A stretch of 64,000 nt of DNA from JAHKLT01 sp046197865 (GTDB lineage: Archaea > Methanobacteriota > Methanobacteria > Methanobacteriales > Methanobacteriaceae), in NCBI RefSeq assembly GCF_046197865.1, contig NZ_CP166990.1, positions 806,001 to 870,000 on the forward strand, written 5' to 3'. A program made the translations under genes and the position numbers. Below are positions 29,182 to 38,054 of the stretch, piece after piece (the first letter of the stretch is position 1; the number at the start of each line of letters is the position of its first letter). The notes under the pieces were generated by a model. It was not told where the DNA came from and searched no databases. It was given only the letters and a program-made list of their open reading frames with translations.

Positions 29182-30042
29182 ATGAATTTGATGGCTAATA
29201 TTTTAATCAATGTTTTCATATCCTTTTTAGGTGGAAGTCTTCTTTTAGGATTACATAGGAAAGTCATGGCTCGTATTCAGCTTAGGCCAGGCCCTCCAAT
29301 TATTCAATACTTCCTACATTCATTGAAATTTTTCTTTAAAGAATCTGCACTTCCAAAAACTGCATCCCCAGTTTTTTATATAGCTATTGTATGTATTTTA
29401 GCTGGTGCTTGGATTACTGGTGTTATCATTGGACCTGTTACTCAAGGTTCTTTACTAATTATTTTTGCTATATATGCAGTTTATAAAATTGTAGAACATA
29501 ATATGGGTTCATCATCTGGTTCTCCTTATGGTAAAATGAGTTGTGTAAGAGCAGTTTTTTCTGCATCTTCTGAACTTCCATTATTTGCAGTTATAGCTTT
29601 AATATTCTTTAAAACAGGAACTTTAAATATTTCAGAAATTATAAGTTTTCAAGTAGTTAATGGACCATTATTTTATCAAATACCTCTTGCAGCTTTAATG
29701 TTTTTTGTTTTAATTTTAACAAAATCTCCTTATTCTCCTTTTGCTATTACAAAAGGTAAAGAATTAATTTCAGGTTTTGAAACAGAACATTTTGGATTTT
29801 TAAGAGGATTTACAATGTTTTCTGAGTCTATTGCTTGGTATTTATTACTTTGGATATTTTTAACTGTATTCTTTGGACCATTATCTGCAATTTATTATTT
29901 AATTGGTATGATTTTAATTACAATTATTACTGCATTTATTAATGCAACTACTCCTTTACTTAATCCAAACCATTCTGTTATGCTTCAAATTACTATAGCA
30001 GTTATATGTATTATTGGAACAATTATAATGTTGATATTATGA
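29182..30042 (+). CDS. ehaJ: Energy-converting hydrogenase A subunit J (NuoH/EchB-like)
   Basis: 286-residue membrane protein with about eight helices. It has the signatures of the quinone-site subunit family shared by complex I and Ech: RKVMARIQLRPGP near residue 30, SASSELPLFAV near 130, and PFAITKGKELISGFETEHFG near 190, equivalent to the NuoH PF-D...E-x-E-x-SG-x-x-E-Y-G segment. It joins the hydrogenase module to the ion pump. ATG 29182; a second ATG lies three codons on, and the ribosome binding site is weak. Confidence 0.85.
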   Translation: MNLMANILINVFISFLGGSLLLGLHRKVMARIQLRPGPPIIQYFLHSLKFFFKESALPKTASPVFYIAIVCILAGAWITGVIIGPVTQGSLLIIFAIYAVYKIVEHNMGSSSGSPYGKMSCVRAVFSASSELPLFAVIALIFFKTGTLNISEIISFQVVNGPLFYQIPLAALMFFVLILTKSPYSPFAITKGKELISGFETEHFGFLRGFTMFSESIAWYLLLWIFLTVFFGPLSAIYYLIGMILITIITAFINATTPLLNPNHSVMLQITIAVICIIGTIIMLIL

Positions 30043-30296
30043 ATAATGAAAAAGATATAATATTTTTAATTTCATTAGTAGCTTTAGGAATAGCTATTAT
30101 TGCTGGAACTGTTGGATTTTTAAATGCTCAGTTTGTTCTTCCACTATTATTAATTGGAATAATTCTTATAATTTTCATATTATTGGCATATAAAAAGAAT
30201 CTTTCACATTTTATTGAAAATATAGAAAAAATCATGTTTATTGTGACCTTAATAATTATAGTAAGTTCATTTATATTAGTTTATAAACCATTTTAG
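30039..30296 (+). CDS. ehaK: Energy-converting hydrogenase A subunit K
   Basis: 85-residue membrane protein with three hydrophobic segments. The longest open frame starts at 30006, deep inside ehaJ, but ATG 30039 overlaps the ehaJ stop (ATGA) exactly like other junctions in this operon, and is chosen. Basic loop AYKKNLSHF between the second and third helix. Identified from position. Confidence 0.72.
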   Translation: MNNEKDIIFLISLVALGIAIIAGTVGFLNAQFVLPLLLIGIILIIFILLAYKKNLSHFIENIEKIMFIVTLIIIVSSFILVYKPF

Positions 30297-30304
30297 GTGT
30301 TATT

Positions 30305-30607
30305 ATGTTAGAATTTTTAATTTATATATTGGTATTTATTATTGGATCCATAGTTGGATTATTATTTAGCTATAAAAAGCATAGTGAACCTTATATTATT
30401 AATGGTATCGATATTGTATCTTTGATAATTTCTATTGTAGGTTGGGTTTTATTTATTAATTTTTATTCCAACTTTTATTTAGTTTCTATTGGTATATTTT
30501 TAATTGCCTTAATTTTAGGAATGCGTCCTGGATATGGTAGAAAAGAAACTTTTATTGGTTTATTAATTGCAATTTTAATTTATATTATAAATAATTTTAT
30601 TTTCTGA
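30305..30607 (+). CDS. ehaL: Energy-converting hydrogenase A subunit L
   Basis: 100-residue membrane protein with three to four hydrophobic helices and a short polar loop RPGYGRKET near residue 78. Starts 8 bases after ehaK, with AGGTG before the ATG. It is the last purely membrane protein before the soluble part of the operon, which fits EhaL. Confidence 0.75.
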   Translation: MLEFLIYILVFIIGSIVGLLFSYKKHSEPYIINGIDIVSLIISIVGWVLFINFYSNFYLVSIGIFLIALILGMRPGYGRKETFIGLLIAILIYIINNFIF

Positions 30608-30608
30608 T

Positions 30609-31001
30609 GTGATAAAAGTGGATAAAAATGAAAAGCTTAAAATGATGAAAAATAGGATATTAGATAGCTATGCATGGAAAAGAGATGTTATAGTGCCATT
30701 ATCTGAAGATTTTAATGTTACAACAGAAGAAATTGAAAATGTTTTATTTAAAGATATGGATATGTCATCACTTTCTAATACTTTTGCAACTTATGAAACT
30801 GCTACAGTTAAATGTTTATTAAAAAGACTTCATATAGATTTAAATCTATGTTGGATAGAAGATACATTAAATCTTATTTCAAAAAAAGATTCTGATAATC
30901 TTAAATTAAATTTAGTTAATGAAATTAATGCTGGAAAAGAATATAATGAAGTTTTAAAAGAAGGAAGAGAAAAACTTTTTAATTTTTTAAAGAATTTGTA
31001 A
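30609..31001 (+). CDS. ehaM: Energy-converting hydrogenase A subunit M
   Basis: 130-residue soluble, helical, charged protein without cofactor motifs. It lies between the membrane subunits and the NiFe small subunit, the place of EhaM (DUF1959-type). Starts with GTG at 30609, one base after ehaL; a second GTG at 30618 is also possible because GATGTGA precedes it at fitting distance. Contains the conserved-looking ETATVKCLLKRL. Role in the complex unknown. Confidence 0.75.
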   Translation: MIKVDKNEKLKMMKNRILDSYAWKRDVIVPLSEDFNVTTEEIENVLFKDMDMSSLSNTFATYETATVKCLLKRLHIDLNLCWIEDTLNLISKKDSDNLKLNLVNEINAGKEYNEVLKEGREKLFNFLKNL

Positions 31002-31063
31002 GTAGAAAATATTATTTATTATATTAATAATATCTATATAATGAGAAGATTGAGAGGCATAAA

Positions 31064-31513
31064 ATGCTAGATGGATTAAAGGATATTGTCAGAAAAAGTT
31101 CTATTCATGTTTGTATAGTAAATTGTGGAGGATGTAATGGTTGTGATGTTGAACTAGTCGCATTATTATCTCCAAGATATGATTTAGAACAATATGGAAT
31201 TTATGTACACAATAATCCAAGAGAAGCTGATGTTTTATTACTTACTGGTGCAGTTACAGATCAATGGATTGATAATTTAAGGAGAATTTATACTAAAACT
31301 CCTGAACCTAAAATTGTTGTTGCTGTAGGTAATTGTCCTCAATCAGGTGATGTTTTTAATCAAGAAGGAGGAAAAGTACATGCTCCTGCTTCAGATTTTG
31401 TACCTGTAGATGCCGAAATTCCAGGATGTCCTCCAAGACCTAATGAAATTTTAGAAGCTATTTTAACTGTAGCACCAGGTGCACTTGCAGCTAAAGGGAG
31501 GGCTCAAAAATGA
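31064..31513 (+). CDS. ehaN: Energy-converting hydrogenase A small subunit
   Basis: 149-residue NiFe hydrogenase small subunit of the group 4/NuoB type. Cysteines expected to bind the proximal 4Fe-4S cluster are present: C21 and C24 in NCGGCNGC, C91 in VGNCPQSG and C122 in PGCPPRP. Passes electrons between the NiFe centre in EhaO and the polyferredoxins. After a 62-base gap that contains TCTATATAATG, a possible internal promoter. Overlaps ehaO by four bases. Confidence 0.93.
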   Translation: MLDGLKDIVRKSSIHVCIVNCGGCNGCDVELVALLSPRYDLEQYGIYVHNNPREADVLLLTGAVTDQWIDNLRRIYTKTPEPKIVVAVGNCPQSGDVFNQEGGKVHAPASDFVPVDAEIPGCPPRPNEILEAILTVAPGALAAKGRAQK

Positions 31514-32634
31514 TTTTTCCAATTGGTCCTATTCATCCAGGACTCAAAGAACCTTTAAGACTTAAACTTGAAACAGAAGGAGAAAAGGTTGTTAAAGCAG
31601 AAATCGATTATGGTTATGTTCACAGAGGAATTGAAAAAATAATCGAAGGAAAAACATGGCAAAAAGCTATTTATTTATGTGAGAGAATTTGTGGAATTTG
31701 TTCTTATGAACATACTCAAACATTTGCAGAAACATTAGAGCAAATTTCAGAAATTGATGTTCCACTAAGAGCTCATTATTTAAGAGTTATAACAAATGAA
31801 TTAGATAGAATTCAAAGCCATCTTTTAGCTAATTCAACATTTTTTAAAACACTAGATCATGAAACATTATTTATGCATTCTCTAGATTTAAGGGAATATG
31901 TAATGGATTCTATTGAATTATTAACTGGTAATAGGGTTAATATGGGTTGGAATGTTGTAGGCGGTGTTAGAATGGATGCTGATCAATCTCATTTTGATGC
32001 TATCTTAAAAAATATTGCTGTATTAGATGAAAGACTTCAAACTACTTCTGAATTATTCTCTGAAGGACCTTTTGTAGCTCTTCGTTCAAAAAATGTTGGT
32101 TTAATGACTAAAAAAGAAGCTATTGATGGTAGAGCAGTAGGTCCAATCGGTAGAGCTTCGGGCTTAAAACATGATTTAAGAGAAGACCATCACATTTATC
32201 AAGATCATTTTGATTTTAAAGTTATTCATAGAAAAGAAGGAGATAATTATGCTCGTACTATGAATAGATTCGATGAAATTCCTCAATCAATTAGTTTAAT
32301 CAAACAAGCTATTGAAAATATTCCAAAAGGAGATGTTAGAACAATATCTGATATTAAATCAGGCTATTCTGAATGGAGAAATGAAGCTCCACGTGGAGAA
32401 GTTACATATATTACTGAAACTAGCTCTCATTTAATTAAACATATTTCTGTTAGAACTCCTAGTATAATGAATATTGATTCATGTGCTAAATATATGCTTA
32501 AAAATGTAGAAACTGTTTCTGATGCAATTTCAACTTATGCATCAGCCGATCCTTGCATTGCATGTGCTGAACGTGTAGCTATTGTGGATGAAAAGGGTAA
32601 TTCTCAAATTAAAGATTTTTATGAGGTTGTATAA
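31510..32634 (+). CDS. ehaO: Energy-converting hydrogenase A large subunit
   Basis: 374-residue NiFe hydrogenase catalytic subunit of the group 4/NuoD type. Both Ni-binding motifs are intact: R-x-C-G-x-C with C61 and C64, and D-P-C-x-x-C with C349 and C352. As in other group 4 enzymes the residue after the second motif is Arg rather than His, and only 22 residues follow it. Oxidises H2 to reduce ferredoxin at the expense of the ion gradient. Overlaps ehaN; three bases before ehaP. Confidence 0.95.
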   Translation: MIFPIGPIHPGLKEPLRLKLETEGEKVVKAEIDYGYVHRGIEKIIEGKTWQKAIYLCERICGICSYEHTQTFAETLEQISEIDVPLRAHYLRVITNELDRIQSHLLANSTFFKTLDHETLFMHSLDLREYVMDSIELLTGNRVNMGWNVVGGVRMDADQSHFDAILKNIAVLDERLQTTSELFSEGPFVALRSKNVGLMTKKEAIDGRAVGPIGRASGLKHDLREDHHIYQDHFDFKVIHRKEGDNYARTMNRFDEIPQSISLIKQAIENIPKGDVRTISDIKSGYSEWRNEAPRGEVTYITETSSHLIKHISVRTPSIMNIDSCAKYMLKNVETVSDAISTYASADPCIACAERVAIVDEKGNSQIKDFYEVV

Positions 32635-32637
32635 GCT

Positions 32638-33654
32638 ATGGCATCTTTAATGTGGTATTTATATGATTTTGCAAGAAGAGCATGGATTGAAGGTTTTACA
32701 GATGCTAAATCAAAAGAAGATATAGTAGAAAAACCAAGTAGATTTAGAGATTTTCCTGAGGTAAAAAAAGAATTATGTATTGCATGTGGTGCTTGTACTG
32801 CAGCATGTCCTTCTCCAAATGCTATAAAACTTATTAGAGATACTGATGATCAAGATAAACAAGGTATTACATTTCCTGTAATAAATAAAAGTGCATGTAT
32901 AAGATGTGGATTTTGTGCTGAAGTTTGTCCAACTGATCCTAAAACATTATTATGTGGTGAAAATCACTTAATTTTACCAGAATTTAATATTGTTCCAACT
33001 AAAAAAGAATTTGTTGTTGATGATTTTTTATGTATTAAATGTAAAAAATGTATTAAAGAATGTCCTGTTGATGCAATATCTGTTGTTGATGGAAATGTCT
33101 TTGTTGATAAACACAAATGTATTTATTGTGGTAAATGTTTGGATGTTTGTCCTGTTAATGGTGCAATGAAATGTCTTTATATTGATAATTTGGAAGGTCA
33201 AAAACAAATAATTTCCCTTGTTGTTAAAACTTTAGAAGAATATGTAGAAAGCCAAGGGGAACAATTAAGAGCTCTTCCAAGTGATGGAATAGCTGTTTTT
33301 GAATATCCATTAAATAATCTTTTAAATATGGCATTAAAAATAATTCCAGATGAGAAGATTGCACAAGATATTATATTCAATGCTGTAAATAGATTAAAAA
33401 TAAGAATTATTGATTGGGATAGTGACCTTTGTAAAAAATGCCAATTATGTGTTAATGAATGTCCAACTGGAGCTATATCTTTTGATGATGAGGAAGATAC
33501 AATTGTTAGAGATTCTAATAAATGTTTAAGATGTAGTATTTGTTATCAAACATGTCCATTTGGAGTTATAAAATATTTCATTTCTAAATTTTCAATAAAT
33601 AATGATGAAAATGAGGAATATATTATTCAAATTTCTTCAAGACTTTTAGAATAG
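32638..33654 (+). CDS. ehaP: Energy-converting hydrogenase A polyferredoxin, six 4Fe-4S clusters
   Basis: 338 residues with six C-x2-C-x2-C-x3-CP motifs: CIACGACTAACP, CIRCGFCAEVCP, CIKCKKCIKECP, CIYCGKCLDVCP, then after a ~90-residue cluster-free linker CKKCQLCVNECP and CLRCSICYQTCP. The N-terminus (WYLYDFARRAWIEGF) precedes the first motif as in NuoI-like subunits of energy-converting hydrogenases. A six-cluster polyferredoxin directly after the large subunit is characteristic of Eha. Likely electron wire to the formylmethanofuran dehydrogenase side. Confidence 0.92.
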   Translation: MASLMWYLYDFARRAWIEGFTDAKSKEDIVEKPSRFRDFPEVKKELCIACGACTAACPSPNAIKLIRDTDDQDKQGITFPVINKSACIRCGFCAEVCPTDPKTLLCGENHLILPEFNIVPTKKEFVVDDFLCIKCKKCIKECPVDAISVVDGNVFVDKHKCIYCGKCLDVCPVNGAMKCLYIDNLEGQKQIISLVVKTLEEYVESQGEQLRALPSDGIAVFEYPLNNLLNMALKIIPDEKIAQDIIFNAVNRLKIRIIDWDSDLCKKCQLCVNECPTGAISFDDEEDTIVRDSNKCLRCSICYQTCPFGVIKYFISKFSINNDENEEYIIQISSRLLE

Positions 33655-33678
33655 TTAATAATTAATAAACGTGAGAAA

Positions 33679-35043
33679 ATGGAAAATGGTTCTATAGAAA
33701 CTGCAAAACCTTTAAGAGATGTAGAGGTTGATTATGAAATTGATCAAAACAAATGTAAAAATTGTAAAGAGAAACCTTGTCTTAATTCTTGTCCAATTGA
33801 TGCAGTTTATATAGATTCTAAAACTTCTAAAACTAAAATTAAAAATACTTGTTTTGGTTGTGTTCTTTGTAGAAATTCTTGTCCTTATGATGCAATTTCT
33901 ATGAAAACCAAGTTATCTCCACCAATTAAGGAGAATATTCCTAAAATTAATACAAAACTATGTAAAGCATGTGGAGCTTGTGTTAATGCATGTAAAATTG
34001 GAGCTATTCATTTAAAATCTACTTCGGATGGTGAAGCTTATAGTGAAATTGATGAAGATAAATGTGTTAGTTGTGGCTACTGTTTTAGAGAATGTCCAAC
34101 TGATGCAATTAAATATGGTCCTATTCGCCCAAGAGCTAATGATGAAGGAGAACTTATAACAATTGATCCAGACAAATGTATTGGATGTATGACTTGTTCT
34201 AGGATTTGTCCCGCGGAAGGAGCTATTGAAGTAAATAAAACTAATAAATTACCTTATATTAATCCTGCATATTGTGCAAAATGTGAAGAATGTATGCATT
34301 CCTGTCCAGCTACAGCTATTGATTATACTTCTCATGATGATGCTTATTCAAACTATAGTGAAATTAAATCTTTAAAAATTGTCTCAGAAATTTCAGATAA
34401 AGATATGGAATTATTATCTAAAGATTTATCTAAATTAGATAATATTTATATAAATATTGCTAATTATTTGTCTTCGAAATTTGATGAAGAAGATATTCAT
34501 AAAGACACGGAATTTAATGTTACAAATAAAATTAAAAAGGATTTAAATTTAATTATTGGTAATGATATAGCTATTGGAAAACTAGAAGATTTATTTGATT
34601 CTTATTTAATTGATAGTGTTATTAAAGTTAATGATGATTTATGTATTGGATGCGGTGCATGTTTGGAAACTTGTCCTGTCGATGCTTTAAAATTAGAATT
34701 ACCATCAAATCTCATTATTAATGAAGATTGTATTCATTGTGGTAGATGTGTAGCTACTTGTCCTGTTGATGCAATTGAATTATATGATGATTTTTACCAA
34801 AATAGAGATAATGAAATATTTTATTGTAGAAAATATATTCATGATGAACGAGAAGGAAAATTCAATATTTCAAATACTAAATGTCAAAAATGTGGTATTT
34901 GTGTAAATACATGTCCTACTAAAGCATTAAAGTTAAAAAATAATAAAATAGACTTCAGTGAAAATTTATGTATTTATTGTAGAAATTGCGAATTGATTTG
35001 TCCTGTTGATGCTATTAACATTAATGTTGATTTATTGAGATGA
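33679..35043 (+). CDS. ehaQ: Energy-converting hydrogenase A polyferredoxin, ten 4Fe-4S clusters
   Basis: 454 residues with ten ferredoxin motifs: six in the first ~220 residues, a ~90-residue linker, and four at the end (CIGCGACLETCP, CIHCGRCVATCP, CQKCGICVNTCP, CIYCRNCELICP). The first motif is atypical (CKNCKEKPCLNSCP, longer spacing) and the third ends CKIG instead of CP. Ten clusters match the second Eha polyferredoxin known from Methanothermobacter. Presumed long-range electron carrier. 24 bases after ehaP. Confidence 0.9.
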   Translation: MENGSIETAKPLRDVEVDYEIDQNKCKNCKEKPCLNSCPIDAVYIDSKTSKTKIKNTCFGCVLCRNSCPYDAISMKTKLSPPIKENIPKINTKLCKACGACVNACKIGAIHLKSTSDGEAYSEIDEDKCVSCGYCFRECPTDAIKYGPIRPRANDEGELITIDPDKCIGCMTCSRICPAEGAIEVNKTNKLPYINPAYCAKCEECMHSCPATAIDYTSHDDAYSNYSEIKSLKIVSEISDKDMELLSKDLSKLDNIYINIANYLSSKFDEEDIHKDTEFNVTNKIKKDLNLIIGNDIAIGKLEDLFDSYLIDSVIKVNDDLCIGCGACLETCPVDALKLELPSNLIINEDCIHCGRCVATCPVDAIELYDDFYQNRDNEIFYCRKYIHDEREGKFNISNTKCQKCGICVNTCPTKALKLKNNKIDFSENLCIYCRNCELICPVDAININVDLLR

Positions 35044-35047
35044 TAAA

Positions 35048-36106
35048 ATGTCTAGAAAAATTTTTATTACAGATTGTGAAGGTCCATTAACCTTAAATGA
35101 TAATGCATTTGAGTTATGTGATAATTTTATTTCAGATGGAGATAAATTATTTAAAATTTTAAGTGCATATGATGATTATTTAGTTGATGTAGTTAAAAAA
35201 GAAGGATATAATGCTGGCAATACATTAAAATTTATTATTCCTTTTTTAAAAGCAGAAAATTTAACAAATCAAGATTTAATTAATTTTTCAAAAAAAAATA
35301 TTTTAGAATTTAATTGTACTAAAAATTCATTTCAATATATTAAAAAGTTCATGAATTCTTATATAGTTAGTACAAGTTATGGCCAATATATTGAAGCTGT
35401 ATGTGATTATTTTGATTTTTCATTTGAAAACACATTTTATACATTTATAGATATGGATGAAATTATTTTAAATGAAGAAGATACCAAAAAAATTAAAAAA
35501 TTTAAAGAAATTATTCTAAAAGCTGATTTGAAAAAGTCTGAAGATATTGATAAATTAGATAAAATATTTTTTGAAGAATTTCCAAAAATGAATTTTTATG
35601 AGAATTATTCTAAAATAGTTACTGTAGGTGGAAGTGGAAAACAACTTGCAGTAGATAAAATAATTAAAATAGAGGATGTTGAACCAAACCAGCTATTCTA
35701 TATTGGAGATAGTATAACTGATGCTGATCCATTAAGATTTGTCAAAGAAAATGATGGTTTGTCAATTTCTTTTAATGGAAATGAATTTGCTTTAGATGCA
35801 GCAGAAATTGCTATAATTTCTCCTAATGGGGTAATTACTGGTGTTATTGCACATATTTTCTCAACTTATGGTAAAGAACATGTATTAAAATTTATTGAGG
35901 AATATAATATTACAGATGACATGGAATCATTATTTGAAAAATATAAAAATAATGCATTTGTTTCTAAAATATTTTTTGAAAAATTTTATGATAAAAGATA
36001 TCCAATAATTGAAGTAATTACAAATGAAAATCGCCAAGATCTTTTAGAGAGTAGCATTGAAATGAGAAAAAATGTTAGAGGCGATGATATTGGAAATTTA
36101 GGTTAG
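35048..36106 (+). CDS. ehaR: HAD-like protein, energy-converting hydrogenase A subunit R
   Basis: 352 residues. The start ITDCEGPLTLND carries a D-x-E variant of the haloacid dehalogenase first motif, where the usual second Asp is Glu. Later FYIGDSITDADPLRFV (about 217-232) matches the GDSxxD fourth motif. So it has a HAD phosphatase fold, perhaps with altered catalysis. Four bases after ehaQ, in the place of EhaR. Its part in Eha is unknown; it may act in assembly or regulation (inference). Confidence 0.75.
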   Translation: MSRKIFITDCEGPLTLNDNAFELCDNFISDGDKLFKILSAYDDYLVDVVKKEGYNAGNTLKFIIPFLKAENLTNQDLINFSKKNILEFNCTKNSFQYIKKFMNSYIVSTSYGQYIEAVCDYFDFSFENTFYTFIDMDEIILNEEDTKKIKKFKEIILKADLKKSEDIDKLDKIFFEEFPKMNFYENYSKIVTVGGSGKQLAVDKIIKIEDVEPNQLFYIGDSITDADPLRFVKENDGLSISFNGNEFALDAAEIAIISPNGVITGVIAHIFSTYGKEHVLKFIEEYNITDDMESLFEKYKNNAFVSKIFFEKFYDKRYPIIEVITNENRQDLLESSIEMRKNVRGDDIGNLG

Positions 36107-36115
36107 GTTTTTATA

Positions 36116-37003
36116 ATGAATTATGATAAAGTAGAAGATACATTTTTTGAAGCTTTTAAAGGAAGATATGTAAGAGCTATCATTACTGGTCCAAATAAAG
36201 AAATTGTTAAACAAGCTGCATATGATTCAACTTCAACTCCTGGTGCTGTTATTGGTAGAGTTGAAGGGGGTGTTGAGGGATTTTTAGATAAAAATCAAAC
36301 TCCTGATGGCAGAGATGGTGCAATTGTTCAATATTGGTTTGGTAGTGATGATTTAGAAAAATTTGAATTAGAATTATCTTATAGGATTAGACAAGATATT
36401 TTAGTTAAACCTTTTACTCGTGTTTTTAATTATAATGATAATCCTGAAGGATTTATTGGTATGGAAAAACAAGTCGGAAATTGTGGTGATGGTTATGAAT
36501 GGAAAGTTAATGAATTTAATAAAACTATGATTGATGTTCCAATAGCTGTTCCAGATTTTCAAATCGAAGAAAAATTAGCTTATTCTGAAGGGATTATGGG
36601 TGCTAATTTTTGGTATATGTGTGATAGTGAAGAAGCTGTATTAAATGCTGGTAAAATAGCTATTGAAGAAATATTGACTGTTGAGGGAACTTGTGCTCCT
36701 TTTGGAATTTGTTCAGCTGCTTCTAAACCTGAAACCAATTATCCTTGGATTGGTCCATCTACAAATCATTATTATTGCCCTTCACTAAAAGATAAATTAG
36801 GAAATATCTCAAAAGTTCCAGAAGGAATTAAATATATTCCTGAAATTGTTATAAATGCAATTGATGAAGATTCAATGAAAAAAGCTGTTAAATCATCTAT
36901 TGATGCAATTTGTGATATTGATGGAGTTAAAATTATATCTGCAGGAAATTTTGAAGGAAAACTTGGAGATAAAACATATAAATTATTAGATATTTTAAGG
37001 TGA
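36116..37003 (+). CDS. ftr: Formylmethanofuran:H4MPT formyltransferase paralogue
   Basis: 295 residues, full length for the Ftr family, with GADYDSTSTPG-like AAYDSTSTPGAVIGRVEGGVEG segment, PDGRDGAIVQYWFG and EGTCAPFGICSAASKPE. Ftr moves the formyl group from methanofuran to tetrahydromethanopterin, the second step of CO2 reduction in methanogenesis. A second formyltransferase gene linked to eha is known in Methanothermobacter (FtrII); whether this paralogue is catalytic there is not clear to me. 9 bases after ehaR, 4 before the kinase. Confidence 0.88.
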   Translation: MNYDKVEDTFFEAFKGRYVRAIITGPNKEIVKQAAYDSTSTPGAVIGRVEGGVEGFLDKNQTPDGRDGAIVQYWFGSDDLEKFELELSYRIRQDILVKPFTRVFNYNDNPEGFIGMEKQVGNCGDGYEWKVNEFNKTMIDVPIAVPDFQIEEKLAYSEGIMGANFWYMCDSEEAVLNAGKIAIEEILTVEGTCAPFGICSAASKPETNYPWIGPSTNHYYCPSLKDKLGNISKVPEGIKYIPEIVINAIDEDSMKKAVKSSIDAICDIDGVKIISAGNFEGKLGDKTYKLLDILR

Positions 37004-37007
37004 TTTT

Positions 37008-37985
37008 ATGGAATTTTTATCTAATGAAGTAAATGTTGATGTTATTGGTTTTGGAGCTTTAAATCTTGATAAATTTTATTTTGTAGATAAAATAGCTGAT
37101 CATGATGAAGAAAGCTTTATTAAATCTAAGAAAAATAGCCCTGGAGGATCTGCAGCCAACACTATTATCGGATTATCTAGATTGGGTCTTAAAACTTCAT
37201 TTATAGGTAAAATAGCTGAAGATGATGATGGTGAAGTTATTGAATTAAATTTAGCTTATAATGAAGTATTTTCTAATAATTTAATCTACTCAGAAACAGG
37301 TAGTACTGGTAAAGTTTTTGATTTTGTTGATACTGAGGGTGAACGAGCTTTATATGTAGATCCTGGTGTAAATGATGATATAATAATTGATGAAATTAAT
37401 ATGGATAATGTAAATGCTACTAAAATTATGCATTTTTCCTCTTTTGTTGGAGATTCTTTTAAAGCACAAAATGATTTAATTGATAAGTTAAATGATGACA
37501 TCATTTTAAGTTTTGATCCAGGTATGATTTATGCAAGACGAGGTATTAATGAATTAATGAAAATTTTAAAACGCACTAATATTCTTTTAACTAATGAAAC
37601 TGAATTTCGATTGTTTTATGAAGAATATTACAGGGAAAAAGCAAATGTAGAAGATAATGATTCTATAACTATTAGTGATATGGCTCGTCACATTTTAAAA
37701 TTAGGAATTGATACTGTTGTAGTTAAAAAAGGTATTGATGGTGTATTTGCATTAAATAAAAATGATGTATCTAATGTAAAATCTTTTAAAGTTAAGCCTA
37801 TTGATACGACTGGTGCAGGAGATTCTTTTAATTCAGGATTTTTATATTCTTATATTAAAGGATTTTCACTTTCAAAGTCCTGTATCATTGGAAATTGGGT
37901 TGCTTCAAAATCTGTTCAATCTGTTGGAATGGAAGGTTTTCCTAGTTTAGATGAATTAAAAGAATTTGAAACTGAAATCAATTAA
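37008..37985 (+). CDS. PfkB family carbohydrate kinase (ribokinase-like)
   Basis: 325 residues. The N-terminal GGSAANTIIGLSRLG and the C-terminal DTTGAGDSFNSGFLYSYI (around 265-282, with the catalytic Asp in GAGD) are the two PfkB signatures. Phosphorylates a sugar or nucleoside; the substrate cannot be told. It sits inside the Eha run, between the Ftr paralogue and a polyferredoxin, an arrangement also known from other Methanobacteriales, but its link to hydrogenase function is unexplained. TGATTTT precedes the ATG with poor ribosome binding site. Confidence 0.88.
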   Translation: MEFLSNEVNVDVIGFGALNLDKFYFVDKIADHDEESFIKSKKNSPGGSAANTIIGLSRLGLKTSFIGKIAEDDDGEVIELNLAYNEVFSNNLIYSETGSTGKVFDFVDTEGERALYVDPGVNDDIIIDEINMDNVNATKIMHFSSFVGDSFKAQNDLIDKLNDDIILSFDPGMIYARRGINELMKILKRTNILLTNETEFRLFYEEYYREKANVEDNDSITISDMARHILKLGIDTVVVKKGIDGVFALNKNDVSNVKSFKVKPIDTTGAGDSFNSGFLYSYIKGFSLSKSCIIGNWVASKSVQSVGMEGFPSLDELKEFETEIN

Positions 37986-38054
37986 CTAAATTTATTAATC
38001 ATTAATAATAAAATTAATATTATATTAAAAAATTTTTTATAGGTTGTATAAAAT

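Noticed and set aside
30006..30038. Longer N-terminus for EhaK
   Set aside because: Would overlap ehaJ by 37 bases; the ATGA overlap at 30039 matches the other junctions of the operon.
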